DNA of 27,767 nucleotides. Origin: an uncultured Lachnoanaerobaculum sp. Lineage in GTDB: Bacteria > Bacillota > Clostridia > Lachnospirales > Lachnospiraceae. Below, one piece after another: positions 9,118-16,610 of the stretch. The translations under genes were made by a program, and so were the position numbers. The notes below the pieces were generated by a model, which saw only the letters and a list, made by a program, of their open reading frames with translations, was not told where the DNA came from and searched no databases. How positions within the stretch are numbered: the stretch's first letter is position 1; each line of letters starts with the position of its first letter. The DNA lies in contig CALALP010000066.1 of the NCBI GenBank assembly GCA_937925515.1, positions 1 through 27,767 of the forward strand, in the 5' to 3' direction.

Positions 9118-9160
9118 GATACAAAGAGTTTTGCGTTTCTCTTTGTATCTCTATTTTTGT
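9118..9160 (+). terminator. Intrinsic terminator of the small peptide gene
   Basis: GATACAAAGAG at 9118-9128 pairs perfectly with CTCTTTGTATC at 9139-9149 around a 10-nt loop, followed by a T-rich tail (TCTATTTTTG). This closes a monocistronic unit that starts at the promoter at 8761. Confidence 0.8.
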
Positions 9161-9163
9161 TTG

Positions 9164-9192
9164 TTGAAGAAAAGAGAGAGGTATATTATACT
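9164..9192 (+). promoter_or_regulatory. Promoter of the AAA ATPase gene
   Basis: TTGAAG at 9164-9169 and TATACT at 9187-9192 are 17 nt apart, just behind the terminator of the peptide gene. An AAGGAG sequence at 9193-9198 lies 42 nt before the ATPase start and serves no visible ORF. Confidence 0.6.
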
Positions 9193-9240
9193 AAGGAGAA
9201 GTAGTATTTTTAATAGGTTTGTTTTGAAGATGAGGCGAAT

Positions 9241-10500
9241 ATGAGAATTAGTATAAAAAATATTGGTAAGATAAAAGAGGCAGATGTAAATTTAAATGGT
9301 ATAACTTTAATAGCAGGAAAAAATGATACAGGAAAAAGTACAGTAGGAAAAGTTTTGTTTTCAATATTTAATGGGTTGCATGATATTAAAAAGAAAATGA
9401 ATGATGAGAAAAAAGAGGCTATTGAAAGAATTATAGAAGGGCTTTTGTATGATACAGGTTATATGGAAAAAGAAAAAGAATTATCTGAAATTTCAAATAA
9501 AAGAGATATGATTACTAAAGAAATACTTAACATTGATATTGAGATTGATAAAAATAATATTGATAAATACATTAAAGAAATCTTGGAAAATAGTAATATA
9601 AAAACTGAAGTTATGAGAGGAGAAAGAATTTTAGATAATATTTATAAAATACTAAGTATAACAAGGGAGCAAGCAGTTAAAGCTATTATAGGAAGAGTTC
9701 TTGGAAAGGAATTTGGTTGGCAAATAAATAATATTTTTTATGATAATATTGGGCAAATAAAATTGGTTATAAAAAGTGATGAAATAAATTTTATAATCAA
9801 GGATAATAATATTATTGATACTATAAATTGGTTTGATTTAATTAAAGAAGTAGTATACTTAGATAATACGTTTACTTTAGATGAAAATAAAGTAACAAAT
9901 TATTTAACAGAGGCAAGAAGAAGTGTACCTCATAAGTCTAGTTTAATAGAAAATATACTTTCTCCAAAAGAGAATAATATTTATGATGAGTTACGAATAA
10001 AGAATAGTATTGAAATTATGATGAATAAAATTAATGAGGTTTGTTCGGGAGATTTAAATGTATCAAATAATAATACTATAGCTTATAGAATAAAAGGAAC
10101 TAATAAAGAGCTTAGTCCTAAAAATTTATCTGCCGGTCTTAAAACCTTTGCTATCTTAAAAAAATTATTATTAAATGGAAGTATTGAGGAAAATGGAACA
10201 ATTATATTAGATGAACCTGAAATACATCTTCATCCCGAGTGGCAGTTAGTATTTGCAGAACTAATTGTATTAATGCAAAAAGAGTTTAATTTACATGTCT
10301 TACTTACTACACATAGCCCATATTTTTTAAATGCTATTGATGTATATTCAGCTAAGTATGATATTATAGATAAATGTAATTATTATCTTGCTGTTAATAA
10401 TGGAGATACTGCTAATATTAAGGAGGTTACAGATGATTTAGAAAAGATTTATAGTCAACTTGCAAAACCTCTTCAAGATTTAGAAGATGAGGGATATTAG
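9241..10500 (+). CDS. AAA family ATPase, OLD/RecF-like (AAA_15/21 type)
   Basis: This 419-residue ATPase of the SMC/RecF/OLD-like class has a Walker A motif GKNDTGKST at residues 26-34, a central helical and coiled region (about 55-200), an ABC-type signature LSAGLKTFA near 296, a Walker B motif IILDEPEIHLHPEW near 320-333 and a His switch TTHSPYF near 350. It has no C-terminal TOPRIM domain, so it is not a full OLD nuclease. Such stand-alone ATPases are often encoded with a small effector in phage-defence pairs, and here a probable partner starts one base after its stop codon, though that partner is broken. The start has a GATGAGG site 5 nt upstream. The family call is firm; the defence role is inferred from architecture and from the nearby CRISPR locus. 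Confidence 0.85.
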   Translation: MRISIKNIGKIKEADVNLNGITLIAGKNDTGKSTVGKVLFSIFNGLHDIKKKMNDEKKEAIERIIEGLLYDTGYMEKEKELSEISNKRDMITKEILNIDIEIDKNNIDKYIKEILENSNIKTEVMRGERILDNIYKILSITREQAVKAIIGRVLGKEFGWQINNIFYDNIGQIKLVIKSDEINFIIKDNNIIDTINWFDLIKEVVYLDNTFTLDENKVTNYLTEARRSVPHKSSLIENILSPKENNIYDELRIKNSIEIMMNKINEVCSGDLNVSNNNTIAYRIKGTNKELSPKNLSAGLKTFAILKKLLLNGSIEENGTIILDEPEIHLHPEWQLVFAELIVLMQKEFNLHVLLTTHSPYFLNAIDVYSAKYDIIDKCNYYLAVNNGDTANIKEVTDDLEKIYSQLAKPLQDLEDEGY

Positions 10501-10501
10501 T

Positions 10502-11072
10502 ATGGATAAATGTAATATACCAATTTTTAAAATTTACAAAGAAAGTATTAAGGATACTTCTTATGACAAAAAAATAAAGAGTATATGTCTGAAAGTGAAC
10601 TTAAAGTAATAAACTTTGATAAGGTTACAAAGAGATATTGTGAGGATAAGGGTAAAAAGTAGTTCCGAAATCGGTAGATAGTCTAATTTATGAAGATAAA
10701 AAAAGTATTTTTATAGAGTTTAAAAATGGTGTACTAGATGATGAGGATATAGATGATATAATTAATAAGATAAAAGATTCTTTACTTATTTATTGCGATA
10801 TAGTAGAAACTAGAATATCTGAAACAAGATACAGTCTTGATTTTATTTTGGTGTATAATAAAGAAAAATGTATTGTAGAAACTAATATAAAGAAAAAAAC
10901 TAAAAAACGAAAAAAGTATGTTTCAGAGTATAAAATTAGAGAAGAGTTTAATATAAAAGGAGTTAAATTTAAACTTAATAGGTATAAAGGTTTATATTTT
11001 AAAGAATTCCATGTTTATACTAAGGAACGATTTGATGACTATATAAATAAGATATTTACAGATGATAAGTAA
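10502..11072 (+). pseudogene. Broken partner gene of the ATPase, possible D...ExK nuclease-like protein
   Basis: Starting with ATG at 10502, one base after the ATPase stop, the reading frame is broken twice. The breaks lie near the 7-A run at 10568-10574 and near the 5-A run at about 10654-10658. Adding one A to each run restores one continuous frame of about 190 residues ending at the stop at 11070-11072. Both shifts sit in homopolymers, so sequencing error, true decay and slippage-based switching are all possible. The restored protein has an Asp in PKSVDSLIYEDKK followed by FIEFKNG, a D...E-x-K layout seen in PD-(D/E)XK nucleases. It is Lys-rich in the middle (KKKTKKRKK). The family is not recognised. 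Tight spacing suggests an ATPase-effector pair. Confidence 0.65.
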
Positions 11073-11124
11073 AATTTAAATAGTATTTAGTGTTTTTCAA
11101 GTGTCAATATAAAAGGAGATAACA

Positions 11125-12426
11125 ATGAAGATTTTTTCATCAATACTTTTAGGTGTCGGTATAAGTTTCATCTCTATAACTACTGCTTTTGCAGGGGAAT
11201 GGAAACAAGATAAAATAGGTTGGTGGTATGACAATGGAAATGGTACTTATCCAAATTCAGGTTGGGAATGGATTGACGGAAATAAAGATTCCTATGCTGA
11301 GTGTTATTACTTTGGTAAAAATGGATATATGTTCAGCAATACCTATGTAGAGGGTTTTAAACTTAATGCCGACGGTGCTTGGGTGGACTCATCAGGAAAT
11401 GTTCAAAGAAAACAAGTATCACATGAAAAAGACAATAATTCAGACAATAATTCAGATAGTAAAAAAGGGCTTGCAGTTACTGAACTTAGTAATAATCATG
11501 GTAAAGAACTTGGAGTAAAGCATATAATATGGAATAATCCGGTGAATTTAGATTATTCTGAGCAATTTCAAAAATCTAAAGATGACGGTTTTACAAACAC
11601 AGTTATTATATTAAATCCATGGCAAACTACCAATCCTTTGTTACTTCCGGTAACCAACAAACAGGAGGGGGCTGTTTTTTATGGTTTTAATACAAGCACT
11701 GAAGAATCTAAAAAAGCAGTGAGGGAAGTTGCGAGGAAGTTTGCAAGAAATTATTCTAAGAGTGTAAGTAATTGGATAATAGGAAATGAAATTAATGAGG
11801 GGAATACTTGGAATTTTTTACCTAATAGAGAAATAAATGCCTACACCACACAATATGCTGAAAGTTTCCGTATATGGTATGAGGAGATAAAAGCAGCAAA
11901 ACCTAATGCAAATGTATATATTCCATTTGATTATAGGTGGAACTGGTACAGTGATCAAGGTTATGGAGCATTTCAAGCCTCACAGATGATACCTATACTT
12001 AATCAAACATTAAAAGATACTTATTATGGTATTGCTTGGCATGCCTATCCTGAGGATTTAGTAGATCCTGACTTTACAAATGATATAAGTGCTAAGGATA
12101 GTGTAAGTCCTCCTATAATAAATATGAAAAATATTAATGCCTTAACAAATTTTATGCAGCAACAAGACTATCTAGCACCAAATGGAACTGTAAGAAGTGT
12201 AATTCTTTCAGAACAAGGTTTTAATGCAACAACTGATGAAAAACAGGCACAGATGATTGAAACAGCCTATAATATAGCTAAGGAAAATCCATATATTGAT
12301 ATATTCTTTTTAAGTCGAGAAAATGACTTAGGGGAAATGCATTTAGGTCAGGAAATGAAATTTGGTATTATAGATAGAAACGGAAATAAGAGAGCGAGCT
12401 TTGAAACTTATAAAAATTTAAAATAG
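11125..12426 (+). CDS. Secreted DUF5722 protein with choline-binding-like wall repeats
   Basis: This 433-residue exported protein has a signal peptide at residues 1-23 ending A-F-A. Residues about 25-95 hold aromatic, glycine-rich repeats (WKQDKIGWWYDNGNG..., ...GWEWIDGN..., ...YYFGKNGYM...) like choline-binding or wall-binding repeats, so the protein probably sits on the cell surface. After an Asn/Ser-rich linker, residues about 115-433 match the DUF5722 style of a TIM-barrel glycosidase-like domain. E222 in WIIGNEINE and E363 in ILSEQGFN are placed like the acid/base and nucleophile of clan GH-A enzymes. The substrate is unknown. The start has a strong AAAGGAG site. It begins 52 nt after the broken gene. 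Confidence 0.8.
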   Translation: MKIFSSILLGVGISFISITTAFAGEWKQDKIGWWYDNGNGTYPNSGWEWIDGNKDSYAECYYFGKNGYMFSNTYVEGFKLNADGAWVDSSGNVQRKQVSHEKDNNSDNNSDSKKGLAVTELSNNHGKELGVKHIIWNNPVNLDYSEQFQKSKDDGFTNTVIILNPWQTTNPLLLPVTNKQEGAVFYGFNTSTEESKKAVREVARKFARNYSKSVSNWIIGNEINEGNTWNFLPNREINAYTTQYAESFRIWYEEIKAAKPNANVYIPFDYRWNWYSDQGYGAFQASQMIPILNQTLKDTYYGIAWHAYPEDLVDPDFTNDISAKDSVSPPIINMKNINALTNFMQQQDYLAPNGTVRSVILSEQGFNATTDEKQAQMIETAYNIAKENPYIDIFFLSRENDLGEMHLGQEMKFGIIDRNGNKRASFETYKNLK

Positions 12427-12492
12427 TTTTATCCTAGAAATTCCCTATAATTACTGTATGGTTATAGAGGATTTCTTTATAAAGGAGGGAAA

Positions 12493-13314
12493 ATGAAAAA
12501 TGGTGTTGTTTCAATGAAAAATTATTCACAAAGAGATAGCCGAGCTTTTTTAGAGAGTAAAAAAATAGAAGATGATATAAGAACTATATTAAATAGGACT
12601 ATTGAAGATATGGGAGGATTTAGCACTGAAGATACAACCAATGAAGTTAAAGAAAAGGCTAGTATTAGATTTATAGGACAGAGAGTGTACGAAAAATTAG
12701 AGTTTGAAATTACAAATAATTCCTCACAAGTACTTACTTATGGTAGTCTGTATACCTTGGAGGAGTATACAGACAATGAGTGGGAAAAAGTACCTGAGCT
12801 TATAGACAACTATGCTTTTGATGAGGTTTTATCTACAATTAATCCAAATGAATCTGATATAATAAAAGAAGATTATAGGTGGCTTTATGGAAAGCTTGAT
12901 CCAAATAGGGAATATAGAATTGTAAAAGAAGTATTTTTTGATACAGACGAATATTTTAATATAGCAACTCCGGCTTTTTCAGGTATAGAGGATAAAAGAG
13001 AGCCTGTAAGTCCGGATATTGAAAGGGCAGTGCGAGAAGAACTTGAAAAATTTAAAGAAAATGGAGAAGTTGAACTTTTGGACTTATGGTATAACAAAGA
13101 AGATTGTGAAAAGGAAATAGATGATTATATTACATCTGGGAGAGGTGCTGATAATGGAATAAAAAGAGGGAATGTTATGATTGTGCTTTCAGATTTTAAA
13201 ACAAAAGTTGCTAAAGGAGATACCTACTTAAATTACATGGATATTAATTTTAGGTGGATTTTAATTAGAAATGATGAGAATTCACCATGGAAAGTTGATG
13301 ATTACGGTTATTAA
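12493..13314 (+). CDS. Hypothetical protein with bacterial Ig-like domain
   Basis: This 273-residue protein has two apparent parts. Residues about 50-150 resemble a bacterial Ig-like (Big_14-type) domain: FEITNNSSQVLTYGSLYTLEEY, then a W-E-K-V-P strand, then WLYGKLDPNREYRIVKE. Residues about 170-273 are a compact alpha/beta part ending FRWILIRNDENSPWKVDDYGY, similar in feel to DUF4829/NTF2-like domains. Relatives with this layout are commonly lipoproteins, but here no signal peptide or lipobox is visible. The start is set by an AAAGGAGGG site immediately upstream, so the protein would stay in the cytoplasm or has lost its export signal. Function unknown. It is followed after 11 nt by the metallophosphoesterase gene, probably in one transcript. 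Confidence 0.6.
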   Translation: MKNGVVSMKNYSQRDSRAFLESKKIEDDIRTILNRTIEDMGGFSTEDTTNEVKEKASIRFIGQRVYEKLEFEITNNSSQVLTYGSLYTLEEYTDNEWEKVPELIDNYAFDEVLSTINPNESDIIKEDYRWLYGKLDPNREYRIVKEVFFDTDEYFNIATPAFSGIEDKREPVSPDIERAVREELEKFKENGEVELLDLWYNKEDCEKEIDDYITSGRGADNGIKRGNVMIVLSDFKTKVAKGDTYLNYMDINFRWILIRNDENSPWKVDDYGY

Positions 13315-13325
13315 GGGATTGGATT

Positions 13326-14147
13326 ATGAAAAATAAAAAGTTAAAAATAATTTTACTTATAATATTTTTATTTGCTTTATTTATGGCAGTGGGACTTAAT
13401 AATAGAGTGGTAATAACACATTATAAAATTTTTGATAAAAAGGTTAAAACTGATTTTAAGGTAGTATTTATCGCAGATACACATAGCTGTAAATATAGAA
13501 AAGGTCAGAAAGAACTTTTAGGTAAGATTGAGAAAGAAAAACCTGATTTAATACTTCTTGGTGGAGATATTATTGATGATGAACTTCCTATGGATATAGG
13601 ATTTGATACCATAAAAGATTTATCAAAGGAGTATCCAACATTTTATGTAACAGGAAATCATGAAATTTGGTCAGGAAAATATGAATATATCAAAGAGCAA
13701 ATAAAGAGCTTTGGAATAGAGGTTTTAGAGGGAAATTCTAAGGAAATAGATATAAAAGGTAATGTAGTAAATGTTATGGGAATAGATGACCCTGATATTG
13801 GGAGTTTGTATGATGAGGAGTTTAAGAACTTGGAAAATATAAACTCAGATAATTTAACATTTTTAATTGCTCATAGACCTGAAAGATTTTCTGAATATGC
13901 TAAATTACATATAGATTATGTATTTTCAGGGCATGCACATGGGGGACAGTGGAGGTTGCCAATTATTTTGGAAAAAGGAGTTTTTTCTCCGAACCAAGGC
14001 ATTTTCCCAAAGTATACAGTAGGTATAAATAAATTTGATAATTTCAGTATGATTATAAGTAGGGGGCTTAGTAGAGAATCAAGTAAAGTACCTAGATTTT
14101 ATAATCCTCCTGAGTTAGTAGTTATAGAGTTTAAGAAAAATAATTAA
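13326..14147 (+). CDS. Membrane-anchored metallophosphoesterase, YkuE/YaeI type
   Basis: This 273-residue protein has an N-terminal transmembrane helix (about residues 7-24) and a calcineurin-like phosphoesterase domain outside the membrane or at its face. All metal-binding motifs are visible in order: FIADTHS, LLGGDIID, VTGNHE, IAHRPE and FSGHAHGGQ. Two divalent metals held by these Asp, Asn and His residues would catalyse phosphodiester or phosphomonoester hydrolysis. YkuE/YaeI relatives act on envelope lipids such as UDP-diacylglucosamine-type or lipoteichoic-related substrates, but the substrate here cannot be assigned. It starts 11 nt after the Ig-like protein gene. Confidence 0.85.
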   Translation: MKNKKLKIILLIIFLFALFMAVGLNNRVVITHYKIFDKKVKTDFKVVFIADTHSCKYRKGQKELLGKIEKEKPDLILLGGDIIDDELPMDIGFDTIKDLSKEYPTFYVTGNHEIWSGKYEYIKEQIKSFGIEVLEGNSKEIDIKGNVVNVMGIDDPDIGSLYDEEFKNLENINSDNLTFLIAHRPERFSEYAKLHIDYVFSGHAHGGQWRLPIILEKGVFSPNQGIFPKYTVGINKFDNFSMIISRGLSRESSKVPRFYNPPELVVIEFKKNN

Positions 14148-14331
14148 AAGGATTAGTAGCAGTTCTTTAGATTATTTTGAGCCTAAAACAGCAATTTTAG
14201 TAGAATGGAATTAAAAAAATTATCAAATGTTAATATAGAAATATATTTGGTGTTTATTATTAAACAAGTGTTACGTTTTATTCAAAAACAACCATTTTTC
14301 TCTTAAAAACACTCTTAAATGATTGTGGATA

Positions 14332-14360
14332 TTGACTTCTTTATTATTAAAATATATATT
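14332..14360 (+). promoter_or_regulatory. Sigma-A promoter of the GH30 gene
   Basis: TTGACT at 14332-14337 and TATATT at 14355-14360 are 17 nt apart. Transcription would start near 14367, about 40 nt before the start codon. Confidence 0.7.
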
Positions 14361-14409
14361 TTTGTTGTAATTAATATACAAAGATTTGAGAGGAGGTTTA
14401 AATATTCAC

Positions 14410-16212
14410 ATGAAAAATATATTTAAAACTACATCAGCATTACTTATAATTGGTGCTATGACAGCAGGAAGTTTACACACATCTTTTGCAGCTTATGATA
14501 GAGAGATAGAGCTGCCTAAAGCAGTTTTAAATTGGAATGTTGAGTATCAGACTATTGACGGTTTTGGAGTTTCTCAAGCCTGTGATGTATATGCAGATCA
14601 GATTTATAATTTTGGAGAACGTGATACAGTTATGGATTTGCTTTTTTCAAAGGAAAATGGAGTAGGTTTTTCAATTATGCGAAGTGAAATAGGTGCAGGA
14701 CAGAATATGCCTACAATTCATCCTGATAAGGATACTTGGGATTATACTCCTTATGAGCCTGAGCAATGGGTTATGAGAGAGGCGAGAAATCGTGGAGTTG
14801 AAACATTTATGAGTACAGTTTGGAGTCCTCCTGTATGGATGAAAACTAATGGAAAAATAAATTATGGTGGACGTTTAAAGAAAGAATATTATGGCGAATA
14901 TGCAAAGTATCTTGCAAACTATGTAAAAGGCTATGACAAGCATCATAATATAAAGATTGATGCTGTATCTATTGCAAATGAACCGGAATTTCCGGCACAG
15001 TGGCAATCATGTCTTTGGAGTTCAAGCGAGTTTGCAGAGTTTGTGGGAGAATATCTTAAGCCTGAATTTGAAAAAGAAAATCTTGATACTAAAATTATAG
15101 TAGGAGAGGAGGCAACTTGGACAGATTCAAGATTGTCGGAAGTATATGGAGATTCCAAGGCACTTGCAGGAGTAGATATTATAGGTTCACATTATTATCA
15201 TGGCAAGCCTGCTACATTTGATTTGGCAAAATTTAATAATAAAAGAGTTTGGGAAACAGAAGTATCAGACACTTTTGGAAAAAGTACAGATTTTAAGGAC
15301 AGCGTATATTGGTCAAGACAGGTAAGCGACTTTATGACAAAGTCAGAGGCAAATGCTTTCCTTTATTGGCTTGGAGCGGCATATAAGAAGAATAATGAAA
15401 GTCTTATAAGACTTCAAGATGACGGAAGTTATATAGCAGCTAAGAGATTGTTTTCAATAGGAAACTTCAGCAAGTTTGTAAGACCGGGATTTGTAAGAGT
15501 TTCAGTAGATGAAAATCCGACAGGTAATCTTCATTTGAGTGCATTTAAAAATCCAAGTACAGGGGAATTTGCTATTGTAGCAGTAAATGACGGACAAAAC
15601 AATGAAAGTATAAGTTTGGACTTCAATGGTGTTTTAACAGGACAACTTACACCTAATATCACAAATGACAAGTATGACCTTGAGGAATTTCCGGAAATTC
15701 CTGTGTATAACAATAAAGTAAATCTTTCAGTAAGTGGATATACTACTATCACTTATGTGGGCAGAGAAAATTCTGAAACTCCTGAAAAAAAGGACTTTAC
15801 AATTATAGATGATTTAGATGACTGGAGTAAGATTGCTACAAGAAGTGAAAATTGGAAATTAGATTCAAATAATCCCTATAATGCTTTTGACCATGACCTT
15901 CATCGTGCGATAAGAACTACTACAAAAAGAGAATACATTACTTATGAACTTGAAAATATGAGTAGTTTTGAGGCTGACATTTACTATTATAAGGATTTAG
16001 ACGGTCTTACTTTTGAGATTTCAAAGGATAATGAGAGTTGGACAGAAATTAATTATAACCAAAGTGTACCTATTTTGACAGGTGGTTATTGGGAAAGGGT
16101 TACTGTAACTTCTGATTTTGATTTTGAAGAAGGAACGAAGTATCTAAGAGTGGTATTTGATAAGGGAAGTGAAAGCTGGGATAAAAATCTCGCAAACATT
16201 CGTATTAAATAA
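14410..16212 (+). CDS. Secreted GH30-family glycoside hydrolase
   Basis: This 600-residue exported enzyme has a signal peptide ending near SFAAYD (residue about 27). The GH30 TIM barrel and side beta-domain run to about residue 455: IDGFGVSQA near the start, acid/base E191 in SIANEPEFP, nucleophile E284 in VWETEVSD, and the side-domain segment GNFSKFVRPGFVRV typical of bacterial GH30. The last 140 residues form a separate beta-rich module that could bind carbohydrate. In GH30_8 glucuronoxylanases an Arg after the WWY strand binds glucuronic acid; the matching stretch here is YWLGAAYKKNNE without that Arg, so a different specificity is likely. The start is ambiguous: the AGGAGG at 14391-14396 is 13 nt from this ATG but 7 nt from an in-frame ATT. 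An upstream TTG at 14386 overlaps the ribosome binding site and is rejected. Confidence 0.85.
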   Translation: MKNIFKTTSALLIIGAMTAGSLHTSFAAYDREIELPKAVLNWNVEYQTIDGFGVSQACDVYADQIYNFGERDTVMDLLFSKENGVGFSIMRSEIGAGQNMPTIHPDKDTWDYTPYEPEQWVMREARNRGVETFMSTVWSPPVWMKTNGKINYGGRLKKEYYGEYAKYLANYVKGYDKHHNIKIDAVSIANEPEFPAQWQSCLWSSSEFAEFVGEYLKPEFEKENLDTKIIVGEEATWTDSRLSEVYGDSKALAGVDIIGSHYYHGKPATFDLAKFNNKRVWETEVSDTFGKSTDFKDSVYWSRQVSDFMTKSEANAFLYWLGAAYKKNNESLIRLQDDGSYIAAKRLFSIGNFSKFVRPGFVRVSVDENPTGNLHLSAFKNPSTGEFAIVAVNDGQNNESISLDFNGVLTGQLTPNITNDKYDLEEFPEIPVYNNKVNLSVSGYTTITYVGRENSETPEKKDFTIIDDLDDWSKIATRSENWKLDSNNPYNAFDHDLHRAIRTTTKREYITYELENMSSFEADIYYYKDLDGLTFEISKDNESWTEINYNQSVPILTGGYWERVTVTSDFDFEEGTKYLRVVFDKGSESWDKNLANIRIK

Positions 16213-16274
16213 ATAGTTAAAATGCAACAAATTTATAAGACTAAAAATTATATATTAAGTGAGGCTTAGGTATG

Positions 16275-16300
16275 AACGGATTCTTAGGAGTCCGTTTTTT
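16275..16300 (+). terminator. Intrinsic terminator after the GH30 gene
   Basis: AACGGATTC pairs with GAGTCCGTT (nine pairs including one G-U) around a TTAG loop, followed directly by a T-run. It isolates the glycosidase unit from the cas operon. Confidence 0.85.
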
Positions 16301-16462
16301 ACTTAGGTTGAATATAGTTGAGTACATAGAATATACTAAACAAAAACGGTTAATGAGTAATTATGATTTGTAAATTTGATAAGTATTAGAATGTTAAGGA
16401 TAACAAAGAGTTATCAGAAAAAAATATTTAAAAAAGTTAATTTAAAGAAAAAAATACTTGCA

Positions 16463-16496
16463 AAATACTATATAATATGTTAATTATATAGTATTT
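16463..16496. repeat. 14-bp inverted repeat over the cas -10 box
   Basis: AAATACTATATAAT at 16463-16476 is the exact reverse complement of ATTATATAGTATTT at 16483-16496, with a 6-nt centre. The left arm contains the TATAAT box, so a dimeric protein bound here would block polymerase. It could also fold as RNA, since the right arm is downstream of the start site only in part. Confidence 0.7.
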
Positions 16497-16582
16497 AAAT
16501 ATTTAAGTGATTAAGAGCAAGGTCTTATTAGATAAATTATATAATTAAATACCTAATATTATAGTAATTATATATAAAAATT

Positions 16583-16602
16583 AATTAAACCAAAATGGAA
16601 AG
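16583..16602 (+). promoter_or_regulatory. CRISPR-repeat-like sequence at the cas6 ribosome binding site
   Basis: The 20 bases match positions 6-25 of the array repeat at 17 of 20 sites (AAACCAAAATGGAAAG here against AAACCAAAGTGGAATG in the repeat). The CCA/TGG mini-stem of the repeat is kept. The GGAAAGGGG that serves as ribosome binding site for cas6 at 16611 overlaps its 3' part. Confidence 0.55.
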
Positions 16603-16610
16603 GGGCAAAT

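Larger units (their letters stand above)
16301..16610 (+). promoter_or_regulatory. Regulatory region of the cas operon
   Basis: This 310-nt non-coding stretch leads into cas6. It holds a GATAAC-N5-GTTATC dyad at 16399-16415, a TATAAT -10 box at 16471-16476 inside a long inverted repeat, and a CRISPR-repeat-like sequence overlapping the cas6 ribosome binding site. No -35 of good quality lies 16-18 nt before the -10 box; the TTGCAA at 16458-16463 is too close. The 5'UTR would be about 125 nt. Confidence 0.55.

Noticed and set aside
12431..12475. Hairpin after the DUF5722 gene as a terminator
   Set aside because: Stem has a mismatch and a wobble and no T-run; the next ribosome binding site follows at once.
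14148..14331. Search for a gene or terminator between phosphoesterase and GH30 genes
   Set aside because: Only a CTAAAA/TTTTAG 6-bp stem was seen, without T-run; no ORF.
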